A stretch of DNA of 64,000 nucleotides, from positions 57,023,750 through 57,087,749 of the forward strand of contig CM049318.1 of NCBI GenBank assembly GCA_026874595.1, in the 5' to 3' direction. The notes beneath the pieces are model-generated. The model did no database searches and was not told the origin of the DNA. It saw only the letters and a program-made list of their open reading frames with translations. Shown one piece after another: positions 29,239 to 40,269 of this stretch. The translations under genes were made by a program, and so were the position numbers. The number at the start of each line of letters is the position of its first letter. The stretch's first letter is position 1. The DNA is from Sipunculus nudus (lineage: Eukaryota > Annelida > Sipuncula > Golfingiida > Sipunculidae).

Positions 29239-30180
29239 TGGCAGATTTCTAACCTGAGACATTTGTTGACGATCCCGACCCTGATCAACTTGAACAGTTT
29301 TCAAAAGAACAGCTGTTGTGTTTGGGACAACACTTAGGGCTAAGTGTGAACAAAGCTTTGAGAAAGTCTGATATTATTGCTAAAATCATGCAAGATCTAG
29401 TTAGCAAAGGTTTAATTGAAGAGACTGAAGTTAAAACATAAAAAAGGATAGCCTTGCTATGCAATTGGAATTAAAGAAGTTAAAACTGCAACATGAGCTA
29501 GCATTAAACCAGTTAGAATTAGATATAAAAAAAGAAGTTGTGTTAAAACGACTGGAGTTATAAAGACTTAAAGTTGAACGTAGTTTAAGTGCTGCCCCAA
29601 CTCACAGTTTTGATGTTGCTAAACACATTAGATTAGTCCCACCAAATTTGCTGAGACAAAAGAGGAGTTGTTTGATCGCTGGTGTAGTTCTAAAAATGCA
29701 ATGAAAGATTATGACAATTTGTCCCAGTTGATTTTGCTTGAAGACTTTAAGTGCTGCATTGACGCAGATGTTAAAACTTTTCTCGATGAGAAAAGTCCTG
29801 AAACACTTGACATTGCTGCTCAATTAGCTGATGATTATTCATTGACACAAAATTTCCTTTACTAGCAAATCAAACCAGTCATTCACAAACAAGAATGTAA
29901 ACAGTATGGTCAAAAGAAGTTAACAGCGCAGTTTCCAAGTACTAGTACTCCTGATAGTTCAGCAAAGCCCATAGCTACATCTCAGTGCACGTCCACTGTG
30001 TCTAAGTCCAACAAAGACCAGTCATTTTCAAAGAAAATCTGTAATTAATGCAAGAAGGAGGGTCATCTAATATCTGACTGCTGGAAACTTGCGAATAGAC
30101 CAAATAGCAAACCTTCTGGGTTTGTTTCAAAATCTATGCATAACATAGTACGACAGCCAGGCTCTTTTCATGTAAATAAG
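29239..30180 (+). pseudogene. Gag region of the gypsy element with interrupted zinc knuckle
   Basis: An ATG at 29239 opens a frame that is stopped after four codons and then continues with DDPDPDQLEQFSKEQLLCLG and KALRKSDIIAKI, resembling the N-terminal SAP-like region of mollusc and fish gypsy Gag proteins. An open piece (29668-29865) holds LILLEDFKCCIDADVKTFLD and AAQLADDYSL, a Gag block common in this group. Near 30040 a CCHC knuckle (C-x2-C-x4-H-x4-C) is visible with a stop inside its first x2. Gag would form the particle; here it is inactive. Confidence 0.65.
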
Positions 30181-30196
30181 GGGTAAAACTCCTTTA

Positions 30197-31147
30197 TTGA
30201 CTCTAGAGTTTGAAGCTACGGAGGCCCAAGTGCCGTCTGAATCCAAAGAAGAATCCGTAGCTTGCGGGGTAAAAACCTCAGTTGATTCCTGCGATGACTT
30301 AAATAAGGCTAGGTCCTTTCAAGACTCCTGCGAGGAGTATACTCTGGATAAGGCTAAGTCCTTTTGTGACTCTTCCGAGAGTATTTCAAATGAGGCCAGG
30401 TCCTCTTATGACAAACAAAAGTTTGTTTCTGAAAATTCATCTGTTGAATCCCATGAGGAGTTTGATGATAAAAAGGATGTAGATTCCTTAGATGACTCTG
30501 AAACAGAGTTTATGACTGACACTGTCAATGTCAGTTCTTTGTTTGATGAGGTTGAGGTAGTAGATTCCTCTCCTGACTCTGAAATGGATTTATTTGAGCC
30601 ATTCATACATGATAGTTTTGTATCACTTTCAAGTGATTTTTTAGATTCTGTCCCTATAAGAATTTTGAGGGACACTGGTTCAGGCCAGATTCTCATCTTA
30701 GCAAACACTTTGCCATTTTCTAATAGGTCCTTTACCGGTGAACATGCACTTGTTAATGGTGTGTTTTCAAACAGGCACACTTCAGTTCTGCTTCACAGTA
30801 TCCATTTAAAGTCTGATTTGATTTCTGGGAATATTACTTTGGACATAAGAACTACTTTACCCTTTAAGGGAACTCAGTTGCTACTAGGCAAATATGTTGC
30901 AGGTGATAAAGTACAGCCTGTACCAATAGTGACAGAAAAGCCGTCACTTGATCAGGACACTGATCCGGAAAATCAGGAAATTCCTGGTTTGTATCCTTCA
31001 TGTGCTGTAACTAGACCTATGACCAAGAAAAACACACATGAAGATAATGGTCCAGATAATAACACTCTGGGAGTCACTAGTGACTCGTCTAATGACTCGC
31101 CCGTACAGGATGCAGGATTTTCAAGGTCAGAACTTAACGCGAAATAG
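30197..31147 (+). pseudogene. Aspartic protease region of the gypsy element
   Basis: The open stretch begins with a long acidic Ser-rich part (about residues 1-150) and then a retropepsin-like domain with ILRDTGSGQILI (the Asp-Thr-Gly active site, about residue 157) and TTLPFKGTQLLLGKYVAGDK. The first codon is TTG, so this is part of a longer polyprotein, not a gene start. It would cut the Gag-Pol polyprotein. The domain itself is uninterrupted, but the flanking frames are broken. Confidence 0.75.
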
Positions 31148-31171
31148 CATTAGGACCCTGATATTTCATGT

Positions 31172-32551
31172 TTGTTTCCCGGGGCAGTTTCTAAAGATGA
31201 GCTGTCACAGTATCCAGTAAAACATGGAGTGCTTATGCGTAAATGGCGACCACTTGATGTATGCGCTGATGATAAGTGGGCTATCAAACATCAAATAGTA
31301 ATGCCCAACAGCTTTTGCAGAGAAGTTCTAAGCATGGCACATGAGGCTCCTTTGTCTGGCCATTTAGGTATAAATAAAACTTATCAGAAAGTGTGTACAT
31401 ACTTCTATTGGCCTAACCTCAGGAAAGATGTTGTACAATATTGTAAATCATGCCATACATGCCAGATGTAGGCAAGCCCAATCAGAATCCTCCTAAGGCC
31501 CCACTTAGGCCTATTCCTGCTTTCGAGGAACCATTCAGTAGTATTATTTTTTTATTGTGTTGGACCACTGTCCAAAACAGAATCTTGACTTGAATATTTG
31601 CTGACAATTATGTGCGCATCTACCAGGTTCCCTGAAGCAATACCATTGCGCAAAATTAATGCCAAAAGTGTTATCAAAGCTCTGACCAAGTTTTTTACAA
31701 CTTTTGGATTACCAAAATCCGTCCAGTCTGACCAAGGGTCTAATTGTCTAATTTTATGTCTGGCTTATTCCAACTAGTTATGCTTGAGCTAAGTATAAAA
31801 CAGTACAACTCTTCGCCATACCATCCTGAAAGTCAGGGCGCTCTCGAGCGTTTTCATCAAACATTAAAAAACTTGATCAGAACTTATTGCTATGACACAC
31901 AGAAAGACTGGTATGAAGGAATCCACCAATTGTTGTTTGCTGTCAGCGAATCCTTTCAGGAGTCCTTGGGTTTCTGTCCCTCTGAACTAATTTTCGGACA
32001 TGGACCTAAAACGGAACTTCCATTGAAACTGCTTAAAGAAAAACTCTTGTGTGAAAAATCCTGATTCTCTTAGTTTACTGCAGTATGTCTCAGTCTTTCG
32101 CACTAAACTACACAATGCTTGTGAGAAGTCAAATCTAAAATCTGCAAAAAAGTTAAATGAAAACAAATTATGACAAGCACACTGTAAGTAGGACGTTTGA
32201 GCCTGGTTAAGAGGTCCTTGCCTTACTTCCCATCCCTTGCCTCTGCAAGCTTGGTATTTTGGTACTTATATTGTTAACAAAAAAGTGAGTGATTTCAATT
32301 ACATACTGTTGACACCAGATAGACGTAAGAAGATACAACTGAGCCATGTTAAAATGCTGAAACCATATTATGAAAGAAATAGCACATCAGATGTTGTACA
32401 GAATGTTACTGCTGTTAATTGTGTAAAAACTGACCCTGACCCAGTAAAAGTAGATACTGATTGTAAGTGTGATGTAGACATTCAGTATGGTACAGTACCA
32501 TTAAAAACTCAGACGTGCTTAAAAACCTGGATGCCAAACTGTCACACCTAA
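31172..32551 (+). pseudogene. Integrase of the gypsy element, in pieces
   Basis: Piece 1 (31172-31471) has the HHCC zinc region: AHEAPLSGHLGINKTYQK and CKSCHTCQ. After a stop, a broken part (31480-31740) lacks the first catalytic Asp in frame but keeps QSDQGSN near 31730, the second Asp. Piece 2 (31744-32064) has SSPYHPESQGALERFHQTLK with the catalytic Glu. Piece 3 (32237-32551) has QAWYFGTYIVNKK and DRRKKIQLSHVKMLKPY, a GPY/F-like C-terminal module. It lies upstream of the RT, the reverse of normal gypsy order. Confidence 0.8.
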
Positions 32552-33330
32552 CCACACAAGAACAACACCTCAAAAACCTGCTGCGGAATTATGAACATTT
32601 GTTTAGTGACATTCCAACGCGAACTAACATGATGTGCCATGACGTCGATGTTGGCGAGGCAAGCGTAGTCAAGCAATATCCATATAGACTGAATCCAGAA
32701 AAGCAAAGGTATCTACAGGATGAGATTCAATATATGCTGGACATTGATTTTATTGAACCTAGTAACAGTAACTGGAGTTCACCATGTATTCTTGTGCCAA
32801 AACCTGATGGAAGTTTCCGTATGTGCACAGATTATCGAAAACTGTACTCTGTCACCAAGACTGATACGTTCCCGATTCCGAGGATCGATGATTGTATTGA
32901 TAGAGTCGGTAGCTCCAGATATGTTTCCAAGTTTGACTTGTTAAAAGGATTCTGGCAAGTTCCGCTGACAGAATGAGCGAAAGAAGTGTCCGCATTTGTG
33001 ACGCCGCAAGGACTGTACTAGTATAAAGTTATGCCGTTTGGCACGAAGAACTCGCCAGCCACGTTCCAGCGCCTCATCCATATGGTTGTCAAGAACATTC
33101 AGGGGTACGACGCATATATTGATGACCTTATCGTGTACAGCGACACCTTGGAAAAATATCTGCAAATTCCTCGCGACCTCTTCGAAAGACTCAGTGAAGT
33201 ACGTCTGACCGTCACCCCAGTAAAATCTGAGTTTTGTCATGCACAAGTAACAATTTTAGGTCATTTTGTAGGGCAGGGTCAGGTTAATCCTGTTGATGCT
33301 AAGATAAGTGTTATTTCTGCATTTCCCTGA
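32515..33330 (+). pseudogene. Reverse transcriptase of the gypsy element
   Basis: The first piece (to 32976) has VVKQYPYRLNPEK, NWSSPCILVPKPDGSFRMCT, DYRKL and KFDLLKGFWQVPL, the usual gypsy RT blocks. A stop at 32974 and another near 33022 interrupt it. The second piece (33031-33330) has MPFGTKNSPATFQRLIH and AYIDDLIVYSD, with the YxDD catalytic box, then LGHFVGQGQV. It would copy the element RNA into DNA. The copy is inactive because of the stops. Confidence 0.85.
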
Positions 33331-33812
33331 CCAGAAAACGAAAAGCAAATAATGCGTTTTCTTGGTATGATTGTGTACTACAGGAAGTTTTGTCCATATT
33401 TTGCTGCTGTAGCTAAACCATTAACTAATTTGTAAAAGAAGAAACGAAAGTTTGTTTTGCTATTGATACTGCTGCTGGTGCTGTGTTGTTACAAGAAGGC
33501 AATGATTGCATAGCTCATCCAATTTGTTATTTCTCAAGAAAGTTTAATGCAAACCAGAAAAACTACTCCACTATTGAAAAAGAATGTTTGGCTTTGATTT
33601 TGGCGTTGAAACAATTTGAAGTTTATGTTACTTCATATGTCAGGCCTATCATTGTCTTCAGTGATCACAATCCCCTCACGTTCATGAAAAATTTGAAGTG
33701 TAGAAATCAAAGATTGTTGAGAAGGAGTTTGTTCTTACAGGATTACAATCTTGATATCATACACATCAAAAGGGAAAGACAATGTACTTGCTGATTGCTT
33801 ATCGAGATGTTT
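33331..33812 (+). pseudogene. RNase H region of the gypsy element
   Basis: After the RT there is a connection part with MRFLGMIVYYRKFCPYF, then a stop near 33433. The RNase H piece (33483-33794) has HPICYFSRKFNANQKNYSTI, EKECLALILALKQF and FSDHNPLTF. Its N-terminal catalytic Asp is not in the open piece. The end reads QRLLRRSLFLQDYNLDIIHI, the usual last block before the 3' end of pol. Confidence 0.8.
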
Positions 33813-33940
33813 ATGAAATGTTGTAGACAGGATGTTTATGTAGTGTTGTAAATAATATGATTTTTGAGAGGTTGTAAGGATTTAGTGATTGTGATCGCAT
33901 TAAAAAGGTCTTCCATGAAAACTTTCTTTTTTCTTACATG

Positions 33941-33948
33941 AGGGGGAG
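33941..33948 (+). promoter_or_regulatory. Polypurine tract before the LTR
   Basis: AGGGGGAG stands directly before the LTR start TGTTACAAG. This is the standard plus-strand primer position in LTR retrotransposons and fixes the LTR border. Confidence 0.75.
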
Positions 33949-34718
33949 TGTTACAAGTGCTCTTTTATTATGTGACACAGGCGTAGCTCCTGTTGTGGCG
34001 CTCGTGTCTGGCCGCGTGTTACATTCTATGTTTAATCCGTAATGGTGAACTCTGTTTTTCATGTGAGCCTTGGGTTTTCACGCCTGGCCGGGGTCACGTG
34101 ATGAGCCTGGTGTGTGGAGATACACAGCGCTGTTTTTCTAGAGAATTCCTGAAACGCGTGTTGTGCAAGATCTTATAGACTGTTCGAGAAATGGAAAATT
34201 CTCGGCTTGAGGTGTAAAGAATATATAAGGGGCTGTGTTTAAGCAGAGGGCAGAGAGCAGAGAAGATTCCAGCGGACGCAGAAGCGTGTGTCAGATTCTA
34301 GGACCTTATCCGATGAATGCGGCAATTATACATTTTCAAAGACTTTCTCTTGGATTTTATACATTTGGACTTCAGTTTACTTTCTGGGTTGTTGCAAGAA
34401 CTTTCCGATGGACTGTCATTCTCCGAGAGTTTACATTTAAAGGACTTATCGTTTTCTATGTGATTGCATTGACTTGTTGCTATGCCGCTATTTTACTGTA
34501 TAATTGTATTGATTTAGTGTATTGTAATGTAAGGGTTGTTATAAGATTAAATTATAGTTATTTGTTAACAAAAAAAAAAAAAAACACTGACTTCTTTCCT
34601 TATTCCCTAAGACATTTCACGCTGCCTAGTGTTGCGGAATCTGATTTGTTTTTATTTCCATTACAAAATTTGTGTTTCTTTACGTATACGTGATCTGTTT
34701 TTATTAGGTTCCGTAACA
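33949..34718 (+). repeat. Full LTR of the gypsy element
   Basis: A 770-base LTR runs from TGTTACAAGTGC to CCGTAACA, with TG...CA ends and a perfect 6-base terminal inverted repeat (TGTTAC / GTAACA). A TATATAA box lies at 34222-34228, about 280 bases in, followed by GGCAGAGAGCAGAGAAG, so the RNA start is probably near 34250. The LTR is followed at once by a primer-binding site, which means that it sits as if it were a 5' LTR as well as a 3' LTR. Confidence 0.8.
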
Positions 34719-34860
34719 TAAAATTGGGGGCTCCCGTCGGGATGCTTAACAGTTTTGAAATTTATTAGGCCTTGACCTGGACGCATTGTTTTATCATATA
34801 TTGTTTACAAGATTACATATTGTTTACAGTTACTTTTTTACAGGATTTTCCCCTTATTTA
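34719..34860 (+). repeat. Second primer-binding site and leader fragment after the LTR
   Basis: TGGGGGCTC begins at 34725, with GTCGGGAT a few bases later, close to a full proline-tRNA primer site. The following 130 bases match the left leader (29079-29200). After about 34850 the match ends and unrelated DNA begins. The leader copy here better preserves the primer site than the left one. Confidence 0.7.
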
Positions 34861-37440
34861 TTTGTCGTCGTAACACCTTAAATCATCCATCCTTCTCAAC
34901 GACGTTTCACAGTGTTACAAATTTGTTTAAAGTTTACTTAGGCTGTGGAAGCCGGACCCACATATGAAATATAAGAAAAAAAGTCACATATATTTTTACA
35001 ACCTGTGCCAGTTGGCGAGGTATTTGTATTGCTTCCCTGGTTGTTTCGTTGGTTGCTGGCTTCCATAATCGTCACTATGGCAATTGTAGGGGAATATGAG
35101 GAACAATCAAGGAACAATCCTAAAAAGGCAGTCAGGATCACCATTATGAATCATCTCTATCCCAGACGAGGACTATTTACTTGGGCGCCTTTGTTTTAGA
35201 GTTGAACTGCGGTCGAAGCAGGTAAATCGTGACACACATTTCTATTAAGCACACTGCAAACTCTGGTGAAGATTCTGGCGGAACATATGGTATCTGACTA
35301 CCAACTACCTTTGATAATGTCTTGCTAAAAATATAGCTGGCTCAGATTACTTATGTCTGGCAACTTTAGAGGATCAATGCCTGGCTTGATAGAAAGGTAT
35401 TTCAACCTTTGCCATGCCATTCCGACCTCTTTAACGACTATAGTATAGTATATGTAAATGCATTGCAGCACTTAACATTGGACATCGATAAATATCTTTG
35501 GAGACACAAGCCTTCCTTAATAAAAAAATGGCTGTGAGTCGCGTAGCCTCACCAGGACATAGAAAAGATAAGTTTACGCGAATTATGGGGTAGAGGCGGT
35601 TTGGCGGAGAGGGGCATCGGGTCCTTTGATACACCACAACTCTGAACCCCATCTTGAGTTCCACTCGCTTCCTCCATGATTTTGCTGAAGTATGTTTGAT
35701 ATTCTGTGGACTTTCTGAAAGAAAGGCTTTATGAATGGACATTATATCTTGGCCGAGTCCAGAACCAATTTCTTAATGAGGAGAAATTATTGTTTCAGTT
35801 CCAAAACCTGTAATATTTAATATCAAGATAAATCTCACGATAAAGACCAACGATTATTATGGTGATAATGATAAAATGCAAGATTCAAAGGTAAATAAGA
35901 ACGGGAAAAAGGTAAGAAAACTGAACATGTTAGAAACAAGTTTGGCTTCATTATTAATAAGTTTATATGGCAACATGCATATATTGATTCGTTTTCGTGT
36001 TGAAACAAGAAATAAAAAGAATATACATGGTGAATTAAAAAAAAAAGTCGTTCACCTGTATGCGACTGCAGTCCCAGTTCTACATCCTCAATATACTCGG
36101 CCTTAATTCATTGTGGTAAACCAATGCAGATTAATCTTATTATCAGCAGGCTATGATCAATATCATCATCAATATTTATATCTATTCCGTGTGATTATAT
36201 TCCCTTTCCCCAAATGGGGTTGCACAAGTACATTCTGGAGTAAAATGTATTTATTTTTTTTATTTTCAGCATTTTTTCTCTTCACCATGCTTTAACTAAA
36301 GACTTTTTAATATATTATGAGTAATTACTAATTAGACAGATGTACTGCAAGAGAGACAGCTATTTGATCAGAGAGTCAACATGAGAAAAAGGTGCACCGG
36401 TTGGATAGTGAGCCAGCCTGACAAAGATTTTTTTTTTCAGTCAAGATGATAGTCAGGTAGACAGTTAGTCAGACAAGACAGACGAACGAATAGACTTACA
36501 TACAGTCATAAGTACGAAAAAAGACAGACAGAAGTCCCTTAAAAAAAGTAGACCTACCAGGACTTGTTAGCAAAGAGTGGGAAGCCATCATCTTTGGACA
36601 AGTATAGGTTCATGTCAATAACACCGATACATGTCTTTAATAACAATTTTCTTATTTCTCATGAAATAATTTCATGTAGCCAAATTGACATTTTATGTAA
36701 AATGTTATTCATGCAGCCGCCCCTGTAGATTTAAAAGCCGGAATAGGAAATAGTAATTTACAATAAAATCTTATGTTGTCTGTAGTTCAAAGATAAACAT
36801 TATAAACATGTTATTTCAGTTAACGCGTGGGTTTAAAGCTGTTCCTTATGTATCCATGTGTTTCCCATGGAATACACACACACACACATATATATATGTA
36901 TATATATATATATATAATTCACTTTGATCTTATGCACAACAATATTTATTGGCTTTATTTTTCTTTCAGTAAAATAAGTTAGCCGGGACAATGGTTTGCG
37001 AACTGTTCGCAGTTTTTGTTGATGACATATTAATGTATAGTCATGTAATTCTTTGAAAGGAACATTTTTTTTTACATTTCATTCGAGAATAATTTAGCAT
37101 TAAACAGGTAAAAATCATAATTAAAATGTTAAAGGTAATTGTTTTAGTTAAAAAATAGAGACTAATAGCTCTAAAAATGGTGATCCAAAGAATCAGAATT
37201 GTGAAAAGAATGGAATTTATATTTAGGCTATTTTGCTTGTTTGAAATCGCTTGTTATGACATATTTTTGATTATGTATTTGTTCTGATTTTAAATGTTTG
37301 CGGATTGTTCTATCATGTATATTTTTTTGGTTAGCGGTTGGGTTGTGTTTTTATGGTGCTCTCCATTTTAATGTTTTCGTTAACCTACCAACTCATTTTA
37401 CACTGATTCTTCCGCTTTTAGACTGGTTTACACATTGTCG
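34861..37440. other. Non-coding stretch with one TA array
   Basis: No gene is supported. A short CA/TA array lies at 36878-36917. A minus-strand frame at 34938-35144 starts with a hydrophobic stretch, but has no other support. Confidence 0.5.
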
Positions 37441-37469
37441 ATTTTTCCGCGATATATCCTTATATGCTG

Positions 37470-37660
37470 TTCCGATGTCTTACCGATGCCAAGCTGATGT
37501 ATTCCCGATGTGTCCCAAAATGACACCGACTCTGAAAATTTCTAAAAAATGTTAACAAATATCCAGATGTCACTCCAATGAGTCCCGGTGTGTCCATGAT
37601 GTTAAGCTGGTGTTACTCCATGTCAAGTCGATGTCATATCGAGGGCGACATCGGTGATAA
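37470..37660 (+). repeat. Degenerate GATGTC minisatellite
   Basis: Words such as CCGATGTCTTACCGATGCC, CTGATGTATTCCCGATGTG, CAGATGTCACTCC and GTCGATGTCATATCGAGG recur every 10-20 bases over about 190 bases. It looks like an old short-period tandem repeat. No coding potential is claimed. Confidence 0.5.
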
Positions 37661-38173
37661 TCAACTTGTATATATTTGCGTATTAAGTAATATGCAATGC
37701 CTTGCAATAACCACGCGCAGCTCGACTGGCTAATATACTTTGACTTGACAGGCTATGGCATTGATTTGGGAAAAAGACTGGCTATGATTCGTACCTGAGC
37801 TGGTTAGGCTGTTGACTCTGCCTCGAACAGAAAGTGCAGCAAAAACTCAACGGATGTTCGCGTACCTGTTGCGCCCCCTCTAAACACGCCCCTGGTTAAG
37901 ATTAGTGCCATGCTGAAAGACTGATGGATGGATTCTGAAGTTTTCGCTGAATAACTCGGCTAATATAGGTAACAGTGACCTTCGTTTTGGTTTCAGCACC
38001 TATCAGGATGAAGATTTCACTTACTTCGCCTTACGGTTTAGATTTATGCCTTGTTAGCGGACGACCTGCGGATGGCAGGACCGTCAGATAGTGCATTATG
38101 AATGTAGGTAGGAAAACTTTCAGTCTGCCGAGCTAAAAAGGCTTTAAGAGCGTAATAGATAAATAGTTATTGG

Positions 38174-38177
<4 letters not shown>

Positions 38178-38243
<66 letters not shown>
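38178..38243. repeat. (TA)n microsatellite
   Basis: A pure TA array of about 65 bases. Flanking 37661-38177 and 38244-38920 hold no gene that I can support. Confidence 0.95.
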
Positions 38244-38247
<4 letters not shown>

Positions 38248-38924
38248 TGTGTGCTTCGACATTCTCTTATAGTACATTCTCTCATGGTACCAGTCTAAAA
38301 CAGTTGTTGAGATAATGTACGATTAAGGAATTCAGCAATGGCACTCGGTTGACCATAATTTCTATTGGGTAAAAGATTCAACATGACACATCTTGTTATA
38401 GGAAAACGATCTTAATAAAACATCCGGGCAGACAGCTGGTAGGACGAACAGACAGAAGAAACCTTGTTACTACAGGCCACTGGCCTGTAAGCGTTCCCTT
38501 ATTTATAATAGAAGGCATAATATATTATATGGCATAATATACATAACATCACGTGCCATCTTTGTCTCTCCCAAGTTTAAAATAACACTCGCCTTTACAA
38601 TTTTTATTAATTATTTATAGTTACCAGGGAAACTACTTTTTTGTGAAGGCATCTCGATGGGCAATGTGTTCAAAAACATAAAACTGCGATGAATGCATTA
38701 ATTGATTGTCAGTAATATTTCAGGGTACCGCGTCAGCTCTCATATCTTACCTATTGTCATCATTAAAAATATGTCCAAACCATGTTCTTGCAAATTTCCA
38801 CACATATTATACACTAAACCCGTCACCAAGACGAGATTTCACATAAATTTATGTTCGCCTTGTTTCAAGTACGAACACATTTCCAGAAAAGATATATACA
38901 TGTACATTAGTAATGTAGACTAGG

Positions 38925-39550
38925 TCATACCATCCAAGTCAGAAACCGAGTCCGGGTTCTTAATTGAAGTTCAAATTTAAGTCCATTCTCCGAGCCTGAG
39001 TCATTTGAACCCCAGTCGAAGTCAAAGTCGGAAGCTAATCGTCTACTAAAATAAGGTTAAAATTGAAATTTTAGATTGTCATGTTTATTTTTTGTTTAAA
39101 CATGAGTTAAACTTATCGTCTGATTACATAAAGCAATGGTTTTATAAACTCCTTGAATATTGCACCCCATTTTGGGTTTAATTTTGGTATATATAATGCA
39201 TGATATACCTAAAATTAAACTGATATTTAATTGTAAAAAATAATGTTTCATTGATAATTTCGACATTTTAATGGGCAGCGATTAATGGTAGCCTTAGAGT
39301 GCTTCAAGTGCTCCCTATGCAGAGCTTTAACCTTGATATATATATAATGCATGATTTTTAATGAGAATTTCCTTTACAGTATGTAGTTTTTGTTAGAGAT
39401 GGGTTAGGGGTTGGAGTCAACCTAACTTCTCCAGTCCTTCTTACATAAGGGTCCAAGTACAAATCCGACCTGTCGTGTCGAAGTCTTAAGTTCAAAGTGG
39501 ACTCGTGTCTGAATTCAAACCAAAGTACGGATTCGAGTCCTACATCACTG
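38925..39550 (+). repeat. GAGTC-rich dispersed repeat copy
   Basis: Both ends are rich in GAGTC/GACTC words: AACCGAGTCCGGGTTC and CGAGCCTGAGTCATTTG on the left (about 38946-39010), GTGGACTCGTGTCTGAATTC and GGATTCGAGTCCTACATC on the right (about 39498-39548). An AT-rich core lies between. The same style recurs at 41690-42080 and in intron 1 of the spliced gene. Shared words near the right ends (CTTCTCCAGTCCTTC and TTTCACCAGTCCTTAC) suggest one family. Confidence 0.5.
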
Positions 39551-39776
39551 ATATAAATTGTTCAAACTGTCATCAGAGCCAGGCCCCATTTCCCCTACCC
39601 ATCTTTGATGTAGCCGTGAGTACACGACTTGGAGGATTTCTGCTACAGATAAAGGTCAACAAAACAGCAGTTTGAGTTTTAAATAAACAGCCGAAAGGTC
39701 TGTCAGAATTTGGAATGGTTATCATTTATAAGCTAACATTATACTGCCAGTCAATGGGGTATGCCCGTAGATATAG

Positions 39777-39888
39777 AGGGTTGCGGGCCACTCAACTTCG
39801 CCGGTGCTCATCAACCTCAATATACGCGGAGACACTGGCGAATTACCAGTGACTTACCTAAGAACCACAGGGTGAGGTCTACACGAGG
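39777..39888 (+). repeat. Repeat copy also found at 62998-63113
   Basis: CTCAACTTCGCCGGTGCTCA, ACGCGGAGACA and GACTTACCTAAGAACC match, with changes, the block at 62998-63113. Two copies 23 kb apart in one window suggest a dispersed element of moderate copy number. Confidence 0.55.
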
Positions 39889-40020
39889 CCCGCCACACAG
39901 ATAGGTGATTTCTCCCTGACCCATCGGGCTGCCTAATTTATCATCCGGGCACCAATGGGCAAGTCCATTAACAGTGTAGGACGGATGTATCTATTAGGGT
40001 ATATGGACAATCCTACAATA

Positions 40021-40265
40021 TATACTTTATTTATATTTTATCTTTACATGGATTGTACAATTAGTTATAATAACGAATACGAGGCTTTCTCCATCGCAGG
40101 GATGTTGGCGCTCGGTAGTCGGTAAGGGTGGAGGAAACCGGAGGACCCGGAGAAAACCACCAACCTTGGACGGGCCACTACAACCCATTCTCATAGCCAC
40201 ACCGGGAATCAAACGCGGGTTGCAAGCGGAGAAGCCCGAGCGTTTTACCACTCAGCTGTCCAGGT
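40021..40265 (-). mobile_element. tRNA-derived SINE, older copy
   Basis: On the minus strand it begins with CCTGGACAGCTGAGTGGTAA (tRNA-like head with box A), then a degenerate box B, then a body with GGTTTTCTCCGGGTCCTCCG and GTTTCCTCCACC, and an AT-rich tail. It matches the copy at 50028-50252 over its whole length. The conserved TTCTCCGGGTACTCCGGTTT body is widespread in invertebrate SINEs. Confidence 0.75.
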
Positions 40266-40269
40266 CCCA

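Larger units (their letters stand above)
29067..34860 (+). mobile_element. Decayed Ty3/gypsy retrotransposon, Gmr1-like gene order
   Basis: Order on the plus strand: primer site and leader, gag, protease, integrase, reverse transcriptase, RNase H, polypurine tract, LTR, then a second primer site and leader fragment. Integrase before reverse transcriptase is not the usual gypsy order; it is known from Gmr1-type Ty3/gypsy elements. Stops and frame changes affect every domain, so the copy is inactive. The left LTR is missing apart from a 12-base remnant, TGTTACGGAACA (29067-29078). About 130-140 bases after the primer site are shared by the two ends. Confidence 0.85.

Noticed and set aside
34938-35144. 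Minus-strand 68-residue frame with a hydrophobic start
   Set aside because: Could mimic a signal peptide, but there is no splice, promoter or homology support and the remainder is low complexity.
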